Part shown: one piece after another, positions 54,175 through 64,000 of the stretch
How the letters are laid out: every line of letters starts with the position of its first letter
Numbering within the stretch: position 1 is the stretch's first letter
The notes under the pieces: model-generated
Database searches by the model: none
Told to the model about the DNA's origin: nothing
Seen by the model: only the letters and a program-made list of their open reading frames with translations
Program-made: the position numbers and the translations under genes
Assembly (NCBI RefSeq): GCF_040802235.1
Contig: NC_133169.1
Coordinates: 46,755,034-46,819,033, forward strand
DNA from: Manis javanica
Taxonomy: Eukaryota > Chordata > Mammalia > Pholidota > Manidae
Length of the DNA stretch: 64,000 bases
Direction: 5' to 3'

Positions 54175-55165
54175 TGTATCATGCAAACAACTATAGTGGA
54201 GGGCTCCTGGGTGATCACTGCCTGCATCTCAGCCCATTGCCTGCTCTTCCGCACTCCATCCTCTATTCATATCATCTCAGTGTTAGGATGGAAAGCCACA
54301 GCCCTCCACTTCAGGGGCTGCCCATGACTGGAGCCATCTGTGTACCAAACGTCTTCAGGTCTAGGGGCTTTTCCCTCCTGATAAGGAGTCTTGGCTACCA
54401 ATGGCTCAAAAGCAAGTTCTTCCTGCTTTCCACTGGTATAGGTCACTGTCCCCAATAAGCATTGGAGTTCTCCACTTAAGGGGCTAGTAGAGAGGGCTCT
54501 ATTTTGCTGTAAATATGCATCCCATTTGGCCAGTGTAGGCATCTATGCTATGCCACTCCATGGCCTTTGGGTCCATTTTTACACCCACTTCATGATGGGA
54601 TAGGTGGTTATTACCTTGGTTGGAGCTTTTCCGGTGATGGGTTCAGTAGCCAGCAAGGCGTGGGACACAGCAACCAGTTGCTTCTCTATCAAGGTGTACC
54701 GGCCCTTTGCTTCTTTCCATAGTTGTGACCAGAATCCAGTAGGTTGGCAGGTCCACTCAAGCCTCTGCCAAAGACCCCATCCATAGCCATCTTTGGTTAC
54801 ATGAACATCTAGCTCACAGGGCTTGAGAGTTTATTACACTCAAGGCCTACACAGCCTTGACTGCCTGCCTGGCAGCAGTAAAAGCAGCTGCACATGTCTT
54901 ATCCCAGTCCCACCTGATGCCCTTTCATACCAACTGGTATAAGGGCTTCAGAATTTGTGCCAAGTGTGGGATAAACACTCTCCATTAGCCTAAAAGACCC
55001 AAAAACTCTTGTAATACTGCCACAGTGGTACGAGCAGGGAAAGCCTGGACCTTGTCTATGACTGCTTCAGGAATAACTTAAGCTTTGTCTGATCAGACAA
55101 CCCCCAAGAATTTTATAGCCAAACCAGGTGCTGTTCACAGCCCATCCTTTTTCCTGTAGATGTTG
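54175..55165 (-). pseudogene. ERV-L provirus 3: RT connection and RNase H, truncated
   Basis: The minus frame 54542-54267 contains VWYTDGSSHGQPLKW, the RNase H DGS active-site strand. Upstream, ELAFEPLVAKTPYQ and the connection piece are readable across stops. Sequence down to about 54175 reads like the next RNase H strand (RQWAEMQAVITQEPS). The remaining RNase H, integrase, 3' region and 3' LTR are missing, so the provirus is 3'-truncated. Confidence 0.75.
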
Positions 55166-55168
55166 CAG

Positions 55169-55432
55169 CTATCTAGGAACTGCCCTTTGTAAATCTATAA
55201 GAAAATCAGACATGAGCATGATATCATCAATGTAGTGACATAGCCACACCATTTGTGGTTTCTTCCATGTGGCCAAGTCCTGGACTATAATTCCATGACA
55301 GATGGTGGGACTGTGGAGGTATCCCTGTGGAAGGACAGTGTATGTACCCTGCCAGCCTTCCCATGTGAAGACAAACTGTTCCTGACTTTCCTGTGCTATG
55401 TCAATAGAGAAAAAAGCATTGGCAAGATCCAC
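55169..55432 (-). pseudogene. ERV-L provirus 3: reverse transcriptase
   Basis: [36 protein letters not shown] and [12 protein letters not shown]: palm domain with the YIDD motif, closely matching 9406-8900. Upstream parts (about 55620-55433) are frame-shifted. Confidence 0.85.
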
Positions 55433-55794
55433 AACATAATGCCCAGCTCATGACTATGTCCAGAATGGCTGCTATAGAGGGGACAACAGCATGAGAAGGG
55501 GGTGTGACTTTATTCAATTCCCTGTAGTCCACAGTCAAACACCAGGAGCCATGTGCTTTTTCACTGGCCACACTGAGGAATTAAAACGACTGTAAGTGGG
55601 CTTTATGATGCCCACCTTCTCCGACTTCTGTAGAGTTTCTCCATTTCCTTGTGCCCCCCGGGCAATTTATACTGCTTAGTACTTGTCACCCACTGAGGTA
55701 CAGGCAGAGTTGCAGGTGGGTGCTTAGCAGGTCCCCTCAGAACTGCCTTTAACATATGTACCCTCAGTCTGAACTCACCTGCGGTGGTCTGTAA

Positions 55795-56073
55795 TCACAG
55801 GCCCTGCAGGGTATCTACACCCAAAATATACTCAGGGATGGGAGAAATGTACACGGTATACTCCTTTGGGGGTAAACGCCCTATTAACAATGATATTTGT
55901 GCTTTCTTCACTCTACTTGCTTTATCCCCATCGCCATCTATCACACTGGGGGTCCCAGGAAAATGCTCAGGGTTGCCATAAATCAGAGAACGCTCAGCTC
56001 CTGTGTCCACCAGGACAAGGACACATTGTACATTCACAGGGGACCAATGAATTGCTAATTCTACATGTGGCAT
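55795..56073 (-). pseudogene. ERV-L provirus 3: protease
   Basis: LVLVDTGAERSLIYGNPEHF (DTGA active site), then GRLPPKEYTVYISPIPEYILG, a longer stretch of pro than in provirus 1. Open for 92 codons, in the expected place between gag and RT. Confidence 0.82.
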
Positions 56074-56145
56074 CTGGTCCCCACTATGCCCCCTAAGGTG
56101 GGGACCTAGACCCCCTGCTCAGTCGAACCACAATGCCCAATCATC

Positions 56146-57650
56146 CTATTGTGGGGGTGAGGGCCCAGGCGGAGCCTGAGTACTGTCCCCCAGGAAGTTT
56201 TGCAGGGACCCAGGCCAGACATGAGGCCTTGACTCTGGTTTCTGTGTCCTGGACCTCAGAGGCTGGAACTGCTGCTGTGGCTTTAATTGGTGCCACAGTT
56301 CTAACAATATTCTATTGGGCTGCACATGGAGTTTTTCTTTCACTACCCTGGCCTTTATCAAATCAACCTACATCTGGGTCCCCTAGACCTTCATGGGGCC
56401 TTTTGCACTTCTCTTTTCAGTCGTGGCCCTTACTTCCCTCTGTGTCCTTATTGTTTCAACCTCCCCCAGATCTGCTAAAGTTTGAATAGCCTCATTTATG
56501 GTTTGCCCTATGTGGGGGAAAGATTATTCACTAGGGACCCAAGGAGAGACAGGAAGCTGTATGGAGCCCCAGATTTCTCATTCTTACAGTGAACAACTCC
56601 TCACTGGAGCCCTGGGGTTCTATATTTGCATATGTTTTCCAGCTAGTGGGTAAATATGGTACATCATTGTTATAAAGCCATACTGCCCTGATGGCAGCTG
56701 TCAGCCATTCCATAAGCAACTGATTCCCTGAAGCATGATGGGCACTTTATAACCGCTTCTGGAGGGAAGGGTGAGTCATCAGGAAAGCCAATTTACTCAT
56801 TTCAGGACCTGACATAACAATGTTTTCCACCCCCATATCCCAGAGACGTAAAAAGCAACATAGGCAGAAGTTCTGACGGCTTCTGGATGCTCATGTCGAC
56901 CAGCTCCTCCTGAGTATAGGGGTGGGGTATGGAGGGCTCCACAATCTGGGGAGGGGGCGGCTCCTCCCCATGAGGAGCCCATGGTTGTTTTGTTTTATTT
57001 TTTAATTACAGCCCTGTGGGCCTTTAGTACCTAAGAGGCTGGTGCCTAGGGAAGTGGCCTCAGCAGCAGATCAGCCCCTGGCCCCGCCTCCCCACCTCCT
57101 CATCTTCTCCCCCGCTCTGCCTTCCACCATATCAGGGGATGAAGGCACTGCTCTATCCTCCCACTCCCCACAGCCTCCTGCTATGTGGCTTCTCCTGCTA
57201 CCTCCCACCAAGTTGTTGCTAAAGAATCTTCCAGGACTGCAATCCATTTTCTCAGTAACTGTCTCTCTTCCTTAAGGGCATCCCCTAGGTCATCACCCAG
57301 CTCCTTCAAGTGATGCCAAAGTGTGTCTCTTTCCTTAATAACCCCATCTCTTTCTCTTTGATAACCTTTTCCACTATCTCGAGGGAAAAAGACCCTATAA
57401 AACCTGCTGCTACACGGCTACTCAGGGTCTCTAAGCAGTCATCTGTCTCATGGAGGGCTAATTCTGCAGATACCAGTGTCTCCACCCTTCCCCAATTCTG
57501 CTGAAGGCCTCACCCTCTAGGAGGTGCTTTACCCTAGACCAGTTCCTGACTAGGGACTTCCAAACTGGAGGCCCCACAAATAAGGGGCTCCAGGGGGAAG
57601 CTGCACCCTCTGCTGCTGCAGCCACTGGGGCCTTGACACCATCCACAGGG
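56146..57650 (-). pseudogene. ERV-L provirus 3: gag, fragmented
   Basis: Pieces in order on the minus strand: 57646-57458; an N-terminal coiled-coil part around 57330-57190 (LGDDLGDALKEERQLL in a broken frame); a capsid-like part 57000-56797; 56719-56531 (AAIRAVWLYNNDVPYLPTSWK); and the C-terminal part 56361-56146 (QPNRILLELWHQLKPQQQF, LQNFLGD). Each has a counterpart in provirus 1. Frames are interrupted. Confidence 0.75.
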
Positions 57651-57752
57651 GGGTACCAGGCATCTCCCCACCTTCTCTAGGGGCAGCCCGCCCAAAGGTC
57701 ACACCCATGAAGACAGATTGTGGGTTCAGAGGTCCTGCTGACTACCATCAGA

Positions 57753-58065
57753 TGTAACTCCCAGAGGGAAAATCCCTGGGCAAATAAATGCCTTTGAACC
57801 CAAAATCAGTCAAAGGGAGAAATAGAGTTTAAAAGCACTTACTGCTTACAAGGAGTCATCCTGTGTCTCTCTCTCTCCTGCTGCAGCAGAAGCAAGAGAA
57901 TACTCCCCACAACCTCTCTGGTCCAGATAAGCCCTCTCTGGCCCATATAATTACCCACTGACATAGAGATGGACTAGTTCTCTCCACCCCTTGGAAACAC
58001 CTGTTGATATGGAGATGTACTAAAGCCAAGTGACAGTATCTGTAAATATTGCAGTTTTACCCACA
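57753..58065 (-). repeat. 5' LTR of ERV-L provirus 3
   Basis: About 313 bp, TGTGGGTAAAACTGCAATA to GGGAGTTACA on the minus strand. It is followed by TGGTAGTCAGCAGGACC, a degraded primer-binding-site candidate, three bases after the LTR. No matching 3' LTR in the window. Confidence 0.8.
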
Positions 58066-59079
58066 CCCACCTTGGGAAAGAGCATATGCAGTAATAATTA
58101 GCTTACATCATTGCCAGCCTGTCAATCAACACTTATTTGCATAACACTATCCCTCCTAAACACCCCTTGAAAAACCCAATTAAAAGGAACTTTCCCTGAA
58201 TATTCTGAGCCTCTCTGACATTATAGGTCAGGCCTGCTCCATTAGAGTGTAAGAAACTTGCTTGCTTTCTTAACTTTCTTGACTTTGGTTTCACTTCCAC
58301 TTTACCTGACTTCCCTGTGGCTTTGAACCCAGTTTCTTCTTAACTGTTTTATTTTTTATTAGGCAAGGCCAAAAAGGGAGTTTGGGATCATCCAATTGTT
58401 ATGTCCTTGAAGTGTTAGAAACTATGTTTTGATCAAGTATTGATAGGTCATGTTAAGAAGAGGGCTCAAAAGGAGGCTGGATAGCTTTTGGTCAAGAAGA
58501 GTGTATTTTTTAGATCCACTCTTGCTTAATGAAAGAAGAGACATTCTTCTTTTTTCTGACTAATATAAATCCATCTTATTCAATTAACTTTTGAATACTA
58601 ACCACCAGCTAAACTATTCTGAGATTTGGTACTGGAGGGAATTACAGGTTGGTGTGAATGATCAGGCATTTAATGGCTGGCATCACTCTTGAAACAAAAC
58701 TAAATGCAATGATTACTGTTCACAGTAGACTGTAGACCAAGTTTACTAGTCCAGAGGACAGACTTCTTAACATAAAGTTCTATGTCTTTACATAATAGAG
58801 TAAGGATGGTAATGTCAATCTGATATTTCCTGTTTATAGGTTGAATGTCTGTGCAAATGGTGGAAATAGTTGTGTTACAATTTTTGTTATTTTCTACAGT
58901 AGATCACTGATTCAAATTGTGAAATATCTAAAAGACTTTCTGAGTGGTCCATCTAGGAGCAGCTCCAGTAACAAAGTCCACATATAAATGATTTGTAATT
59001 GTAATGAATTATTTGGAGTTTATACCAATTTGAGTAATGTTCAGGTTTAATGTGTAGGGTTAATTTTCATTATTCATTT
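58066..59079. other. Intergenic; possible old LTR scrap at 58100-58340
   Basis: ACCCAATTAAAAGGAACTTTCCCTGAATATTC then CCTGCTCCATTAGAGTG and a CT-rich tract could be an old LTR. Otherwise AT-rich, with no gene. Confidence 0.4.
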
Positions 59080-59640
59080 TACTATTATTAATACAATTAC
59101 ATGAAGAACATTATGGTTACTAGGCTCCCTTCTTCACCAAGTACCCCCCACAAACCCATTACAGTCACTGTCCATCAGCATAGTAAGATGCTGTAGAATC
59201 ACTATTTGTCTTCTCTGTGTTGCACATACCTACCTATGCCCCCCCCCACATTATACATACTAATCGTAAGGCCCCCTTACTTTTTCCCTGCCCTTATCCC
59301 TCCCTTCCCACCCCTCCTGTCCAGTCTCTTTCCCTTTGGTAACAGTTGGTCCATGCTTGAGTTCTGTGATTCTGCTGCTGTTTTGTTCCTTCAGTTTTTC
59401 TTTGTTCTTACATTCCACATATGAATGAAATCATTTGATACTTGTCTCTCTCTGCCTGACTTATTTCACTGAGCATAATACTCTCTAGCTCCATTTATGT
59501 TGTTGCACATGGTAGGATTTGTTTTCCTCTTATGGATGAATAATATTCCATTATGTATATGTACCACATCTTCTTTATCCATTCATCTATTGATGGACAC
59601 TTAGGTTGTCTCCATTTCTTGGCTATTGTAAATAGTGCTG
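59080..59640 (-). mobile_element. L1-C 3' UTR
   Basis: Inverted: GTTACTAGGCTCCCTTCTTCACCAAG, CAGTCACTGTCCATCAGCATAG, the C-rich complement of the G-rich tract (59238-59330) and CATTCCACATATGAATGAAATCATTTG. Same subfamily as L1-B. Confidence 0.88.
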
Positions 59641-62600
59641 CAGTAAACATAGGGGTGCATCAGTCTTTTTCAAACTGGGCTGCTGCATTCTTAAGGTAAA
59701 TTACTAGAAGTGGAATTCCTGGATCAAATGGTATTTCTATTTTGAGCTTTTTGAGGAACCTCCATACTGCTCTCACAATAGTTGAACTAATTTGCATTTC
59801 CACGAGCAGTGTAGGAGGATTCCCCTTTCTCTGCAACCTCATCAACATTTGTTGTTGTTTGTCTTTTGGATGGTGGCGATCCTTACTGTTGTGAGGTGAT
59901 ATCTCACTGTGGTTTTAATTTGCATTTCTCTGATAACAAGCGATGTGGAGCATCTTTTCATGTGTCTGTTGGTCATCTGAATTTCTTCTTTGGAGAACTG
60001 TCTGTTCAGCTCCTCTGCCCATTTTTTAATTGGATAATTTGCTTTTTGATTGTTGAGGTGCGTGAGCTCTTTATATATTTTGGATGTCAGCCCTTTATCG
60101 GATCTGTCATTTATGAATATATTCTCCTATACTGTAGGGTACCTTTTTGTTCTATTGATGGTGTCCTTTGCTGTACAGAGCTTTTCAGCTTGATATAGTC
60201 CCACTTGTTCATTTTTGCTTTTGTTTCCCTTGCCCGGGGAGATATGTTCATGAAGAAGTTGCTCATGTTTATGTCCAAGAGATTTTTGCTTATGTTTTTT
60301 TTCTAAGAGTTTTATGGTTTCATGACTTACATTCAGGTCTTTGACCCATTTTGAGTTTACTTTTGTATATGGGGTTAGACAATGGTCCAGTTTCATTCTC
60401 CTACATGTAGCTGTCCAGTTTTGCCAGCACCATCTTTTGAAGAGACTGTCATTTCGCCATTGTATGTCCATGGCTCCTTTATCAAATATTAATTGACCAT
60501 ATATGTCTGGTTTAATGTCTGGATTCTCTAGCCTGTTCCATTGGTCTGTGGCTCTGTTCTTCTGCCAGTACCAAATTGTCTTGATTACTGTGGCTTTGTA
60601 GTAGAGCTTGAAGTTGGGGAGTGAGATCCCCCCCTACTTTATTATTCTTTTTCAGGATTGCTTTGGCTATTCGGGGTCTTTGGTGTTTCCATATGAATTT
60701 TTTAATTATTTGTTCCAGTTCATTGAAGAATGTTGCTGGTAGTTTCATAGGGATTGCATCAAATCTGTATATTGCTTTGGGCAGGATGGTCATTTTGACG
60801 ATATTAATTCTTCCTAGCCACGAGCATGGGATGAGTTTCCATCTGTTAGTGTCCCCTTTAATTTCTCTTAAGAGTGACTTGTAGTTTTCAGAGTATAAGT
60901 CTTTCACTTCTTTGGGTAGGTTTATTCTTAGGTATTTTTTTTTTTGATGCAATTGTGAATGGAGTTGTTTTCCTGATTTCTCTTTCTGTTGGTTCATTGT
61001 TAGTGTATAGGAAAGCCACAGATTTCTGTGTGTTGATTTTGTATCCTGCAACGTTGCTGCATTCCGACATCAGTTCTAGTAGTTTTGGTGTGAAGTCTTT
61101 AGAGTTTTTAATGTATAGTATCATGTCATCTCCAAATAGTGAGAGTTTAACTCCTTCTTTAACAATCTGGATTCCTTGTACTTCTTTGTTTTGTCTAATT
61201 GCCATGGCAAGGACCTCCAGTACTATGTGAAATAACAGTGGGGAGAGTGGGCATCCCTGTCTAGTTCCCGATCTCAGAGGAAAAGCTTTCAGCTTCTCAC
61301 TGTTCAATAAAATGTTGGCTGTGGGTTTATCATAGATGGCCTTTATTATTTTGAGGTACTTGCCCTCTATTCCCATTTTGCTGAGAGTTTTTATCATGAA
61401 TGGATGTTGAACTTTGTCAAATGCTTTTTCAGCATCTATGGAGATGATCATGTGGTTTTTGTCTTTCTTTTTGTTGATGTGGTGGATGATGTTGATGGAC
61501 TTTCGAATGTTGTACCATCCTTGCATCCCTGGGATGAATCCCACTTGTTCATGGTGTACGATTCTTTTGATGTATTTTTAAATTCGGTTTGCTAATATTT
61601 TGTGGAGTATTTTTGCATCTACGTTCATCAGGGATATTGGTCTGTAGTTTTCTTTTTTGGTGGGGTCTTTGTCTGGTTTTGGTATTAGGGTGATGTTAGC
61701 TTCATAGAATGAGTTTGGGAGTATTCCCTCCTCTTCTATTTTTTGGAAAACTTTAAGGAGAATGGGTATTATATCTCCTCTGTATGTCTGATAAAATTCC
61801 AAGGTAAGTCCTTCTGGCCTGTGGGTTTTGTTCTTGGGTAGTTTTTTGATTACCGCTTCAATTTCTTTGCTGGTAATTGGTTTGTTTAGATTTTGTGTTT
61901 CTTCCTTCTAAGAAAAATGCAACCTTCTTAGATTGTATTTTTCTAGGAAGTTGTCTATTTCTTCTAGGTTTTGCAGCTTCTTAGCATATAGCTGTTCATA
62001 GTAGTCTCTAATATTTCTTTGTATTTCTTTTGAATCCATCATGATGGTTCCTTTCTTGCTTCTGATTCTTGTGTTGATGTGTGTTGATTCCCCTTTTCTC
62101 TTAATAAGTCTGGCTAGATGCTTATCTATTTTGTATATTTTCTCAAGGACCAGCTCTGGGTTTCATTGTTTTTTTTCTATTGTTTTATTCTTCTCAATTT
62201 TATTTATTTCCTCTCTGATCTTTATTATGTTCCTCCTTCTGCTGACTTAAGGCTTCATTTGTTCTTTTTCCAATTTTGATAATTGTGATGTTAGACTGTT
62301 CATTTGGGTTTGTTCTTCTTTCTTTAAATATGCTTGGATTGCTATATACTTTCCTCTTAAGACTGCATTTCCTCCTAAGACTGTCTCACAGAAGTTTGGG
62401 CTTTGAGTTGTTATTGTCATTTATTTCCATATATTGCTGGATCTCCATTTTAATTTGGTCATTGATCCATTGACTATTTAAGAGGTTGTTGTTAAGCCTC
62501 TATGTGTTTGTGAGCCCTTTTGCTTTCTTTGTACAATTTATTTCTAGTTTTATTTCTTAGTGTCTGAAAAGTTGGTTTGGTAGAATTTCAATCTTTTGGA

Positions 62601-63272
62601 ATTTACTGAGGTTCTTTACGTGGCCTAGTATGTGGTCTATTCTGGAGAATATTCCATGTGCACTTGAGAAGAATGTGTATCCTGTTGCTTTTGGATGTAG
62701 AGTTCTATAGATATCTATTAGGTCCATCTGTTCCAGTGTGTTGTTCAGTGCCTCTGTGTCCTTACTTATTTTCTGTCTGGTGGATCTGTCCTTTGGAGTG
62801 AGTGGTGTGTTGACATCCCCTAAAATGAATGCATTGCAGTCTATTTCCCCCTTTTGTTCTGTTAGTATTTGTTTCACATATGCTGGTGCTCATCTATTCG
62901 GTGCATATATATTTAGAATGGTTATATCCTCTTGTTGGAGTGAGCCCTTTATCATTATGTAGTGTCCTTCTTTATCTGTTTATTACTTTCTTTGTTTTGA
63001 AGTCTATTTTGTCTGATATTAGTACTGCAACCCCTGCTTCTTTCACTGTTATTTGCCTGAAATATGTTTTCCCATCCCTTGACTTTTTGTCTGTGCATGT
63101 CTTTGGGCTTGAGGTGAGTTTCTTGTAAGCAGCATATAGATGGGTCTTGCTTTTTTATCCATTCTATTACTCTGTGTCTTTTGATTGGTGCATTAAGTCC
63201 ATTTACATTTAGGGTGACTATTGAGAGATATGTACTTATTGCCATTGCAGGCTTTAGATTCGTGGTCACCAA
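59641..63272 (-). pseudogene. L1-C ORF2, broken
   Basis: Start region at 63272 (TTG for ATG; VTTNLKPAMAISTYLSIVTLN). Endonuclease: SICCLQETHLKPKD, then 62877-62557 (EGEIDCNAFILGD; SRIDHILGH). RT: 61802-61578 and 61544-60888 (218 aa, [26 protein letters not shown]); the catalytic box is FGDD rather than FADD (about 61120-61131), with both Asp kept. C-terminal pieces run 61051-60512 and 60471-60127 down to 59848-59660 (EIPFDPGIPLLVIYL). Several frame shifts and stops. It retains all domains and is the least decayed ORF2 after L1-A's RT. Confidence 0.88.
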
Positions 63273-63409
63273 AGGTTCAAAGTTAGCTTCTTTAGTATCC
63301 TACTGCCTAACTTAGATCGCTTATTGAGCTCTCTCCCTTCTTATTCTTCCTCCTCCATTCTTCATATGTTGTGTGTTTTGTTCTGTGCTCTTATTAGGAG
63401 TGCTCCCAT
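63273..63409 (-). mobile_element. L1-C inter-ORF spacer
   Basis: About 140 bp between the ORF1 stop and ORF2, with AAGAAGGGAGAGAG-type purine-rich sequence, as in L1-A (16913-17033) and L1-B (22072-22239). Confidence 0.7.
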
Positions 63410-64000
63410 CTAGAGCAGTCCCTGTAAGATGTCCTGTAGAGGTGGGTTGTGGGAGGCATATTCCCTCAACTTTTGCTTGTCTAGCAATTGTTTAATCCCT
63501 CCTTCATATTTAAATGATAATCGTGCTGGATACAGTATCCTTGGTTCGAGGCCCTTCTGTTTCATTGCATTAAGTATATCATGCCATTCTCTTCTGGCCT
63601 GTAGGGTTTCTGTCGAGAAGTCTGATGATAGCCTGATGGGTTTTCCTTTATATGTGACCTTTTTCTCTCTAGCTGCCTTTAAAACTCTTTCCTTGTCCTT
63701 GATCATTGCCATTTTAATTATTTTATGTCTTCGTGTTGTCTTCCTAGGATCCTTTCTGTTGGGGGTCTGTGTATTTCCGTGGTCTGTTCAATTATTTCCT
63801 CCCCCAGTTTGGGAAAGTTTTCAGCAATTATTTCTTCAAAGACACTTTCTATCCATTTTCCTCTCTCTTCTTCTTCTGGTACCCCTATAATACGGATATT
63901 TTTCCTTTTGGATTGTTCACACAGTTCTCTTAGTATTGTTTCACTCCTGGACTTCCTTTTATCTCTGTCCATGCCAGCTTCTATACGTTCCTGTGCTCTG
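63410..64000 (-). pseudogene. L1-C ORF1, partial (continues beyond window)
   Basis: RRM part 63972-63718 (KNIRIIGVPEEEERGKWIESVF, EEIIAENFPKLGEE) and C-terminal domain 63712-63410 (KAAREKKVTYKGKPIRLSS, LSFKYEGGIKQLL). A frame change separates them near 63715. The RRM kept here is the one missing from L1-B ORF1. The coiled coil and 5' UTR lie outside the window. Confidence 0.85.

Overview
The window is nuclear DNA from a placental mammal. It is AT-rich, intron-scale sequence filled with LINE-1 copies of several ages, three kinds of endogenous retrovirus (ERV), MIR-like SINEs and three tandem olfactory-receptor (OR) genes of the OR14 type. Nothing bacterial or plasmid-like is present. The young L1 type, with its G-rich 3' UTR, and the env/LTR repeat at 26.4-28.0 kb resemble sequence I associate with pangolins or other Laurasiatheria. 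That assignment is inference and I cannot test it here.

Layout: 1-2.77 kb is the 3' end of a class I (gammaretrovirus-like) ERV with a pol fragment, a broken env and a 3' LTR. It abuts a truncated ERV-L-type LTR. An OR14 pseudogene lies at 4.25-5.18 kb (+). A minus-strand ERV-L provirus with both LTRs fills 8.19-11.92 kb. After ancient repeats, two young L1s stand head to tail (L1-A 15.2-20.5 kb, L1-B 20.5-26.4 kb, both +). L1-B runs directly into the env-TM/3' LTR end of another ERV (26.4-28.03 kb), and this is followed by a scrambled plus-strand ERV-L copy (28.09-30.59 kb). From 30.6 to 39 kb there are only old repeats and unassigned AT-rich DNA.

An intact OR14-like gene lies at 39.48-40.40 kb (-). 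Then come a retroviral-type LTR (41.2-41.7 kb), a long gene-poor stretch (42.2-51 kb), a badly decayed OR14 pseudogene (51.08-52.01 kb, -), another ERV-L provirus lacking its 3' end (54.2-58.07 kb, -) and a third young L1 (59.1 kb to beyond the window end, -).

The only gene that looks able to make its normal product is the OR at 39.5-40.4 kb. The three ORs descend from local duplication: the two minus-strand copies also share upstream non-coding DNA. No pathway or operon logic applies. The structural interest lies in the nested and chimeric retroelements, above all the seamless L1 3' UTR to ERV env/LTR junction, and in how the two OR pseudogenes decayed.
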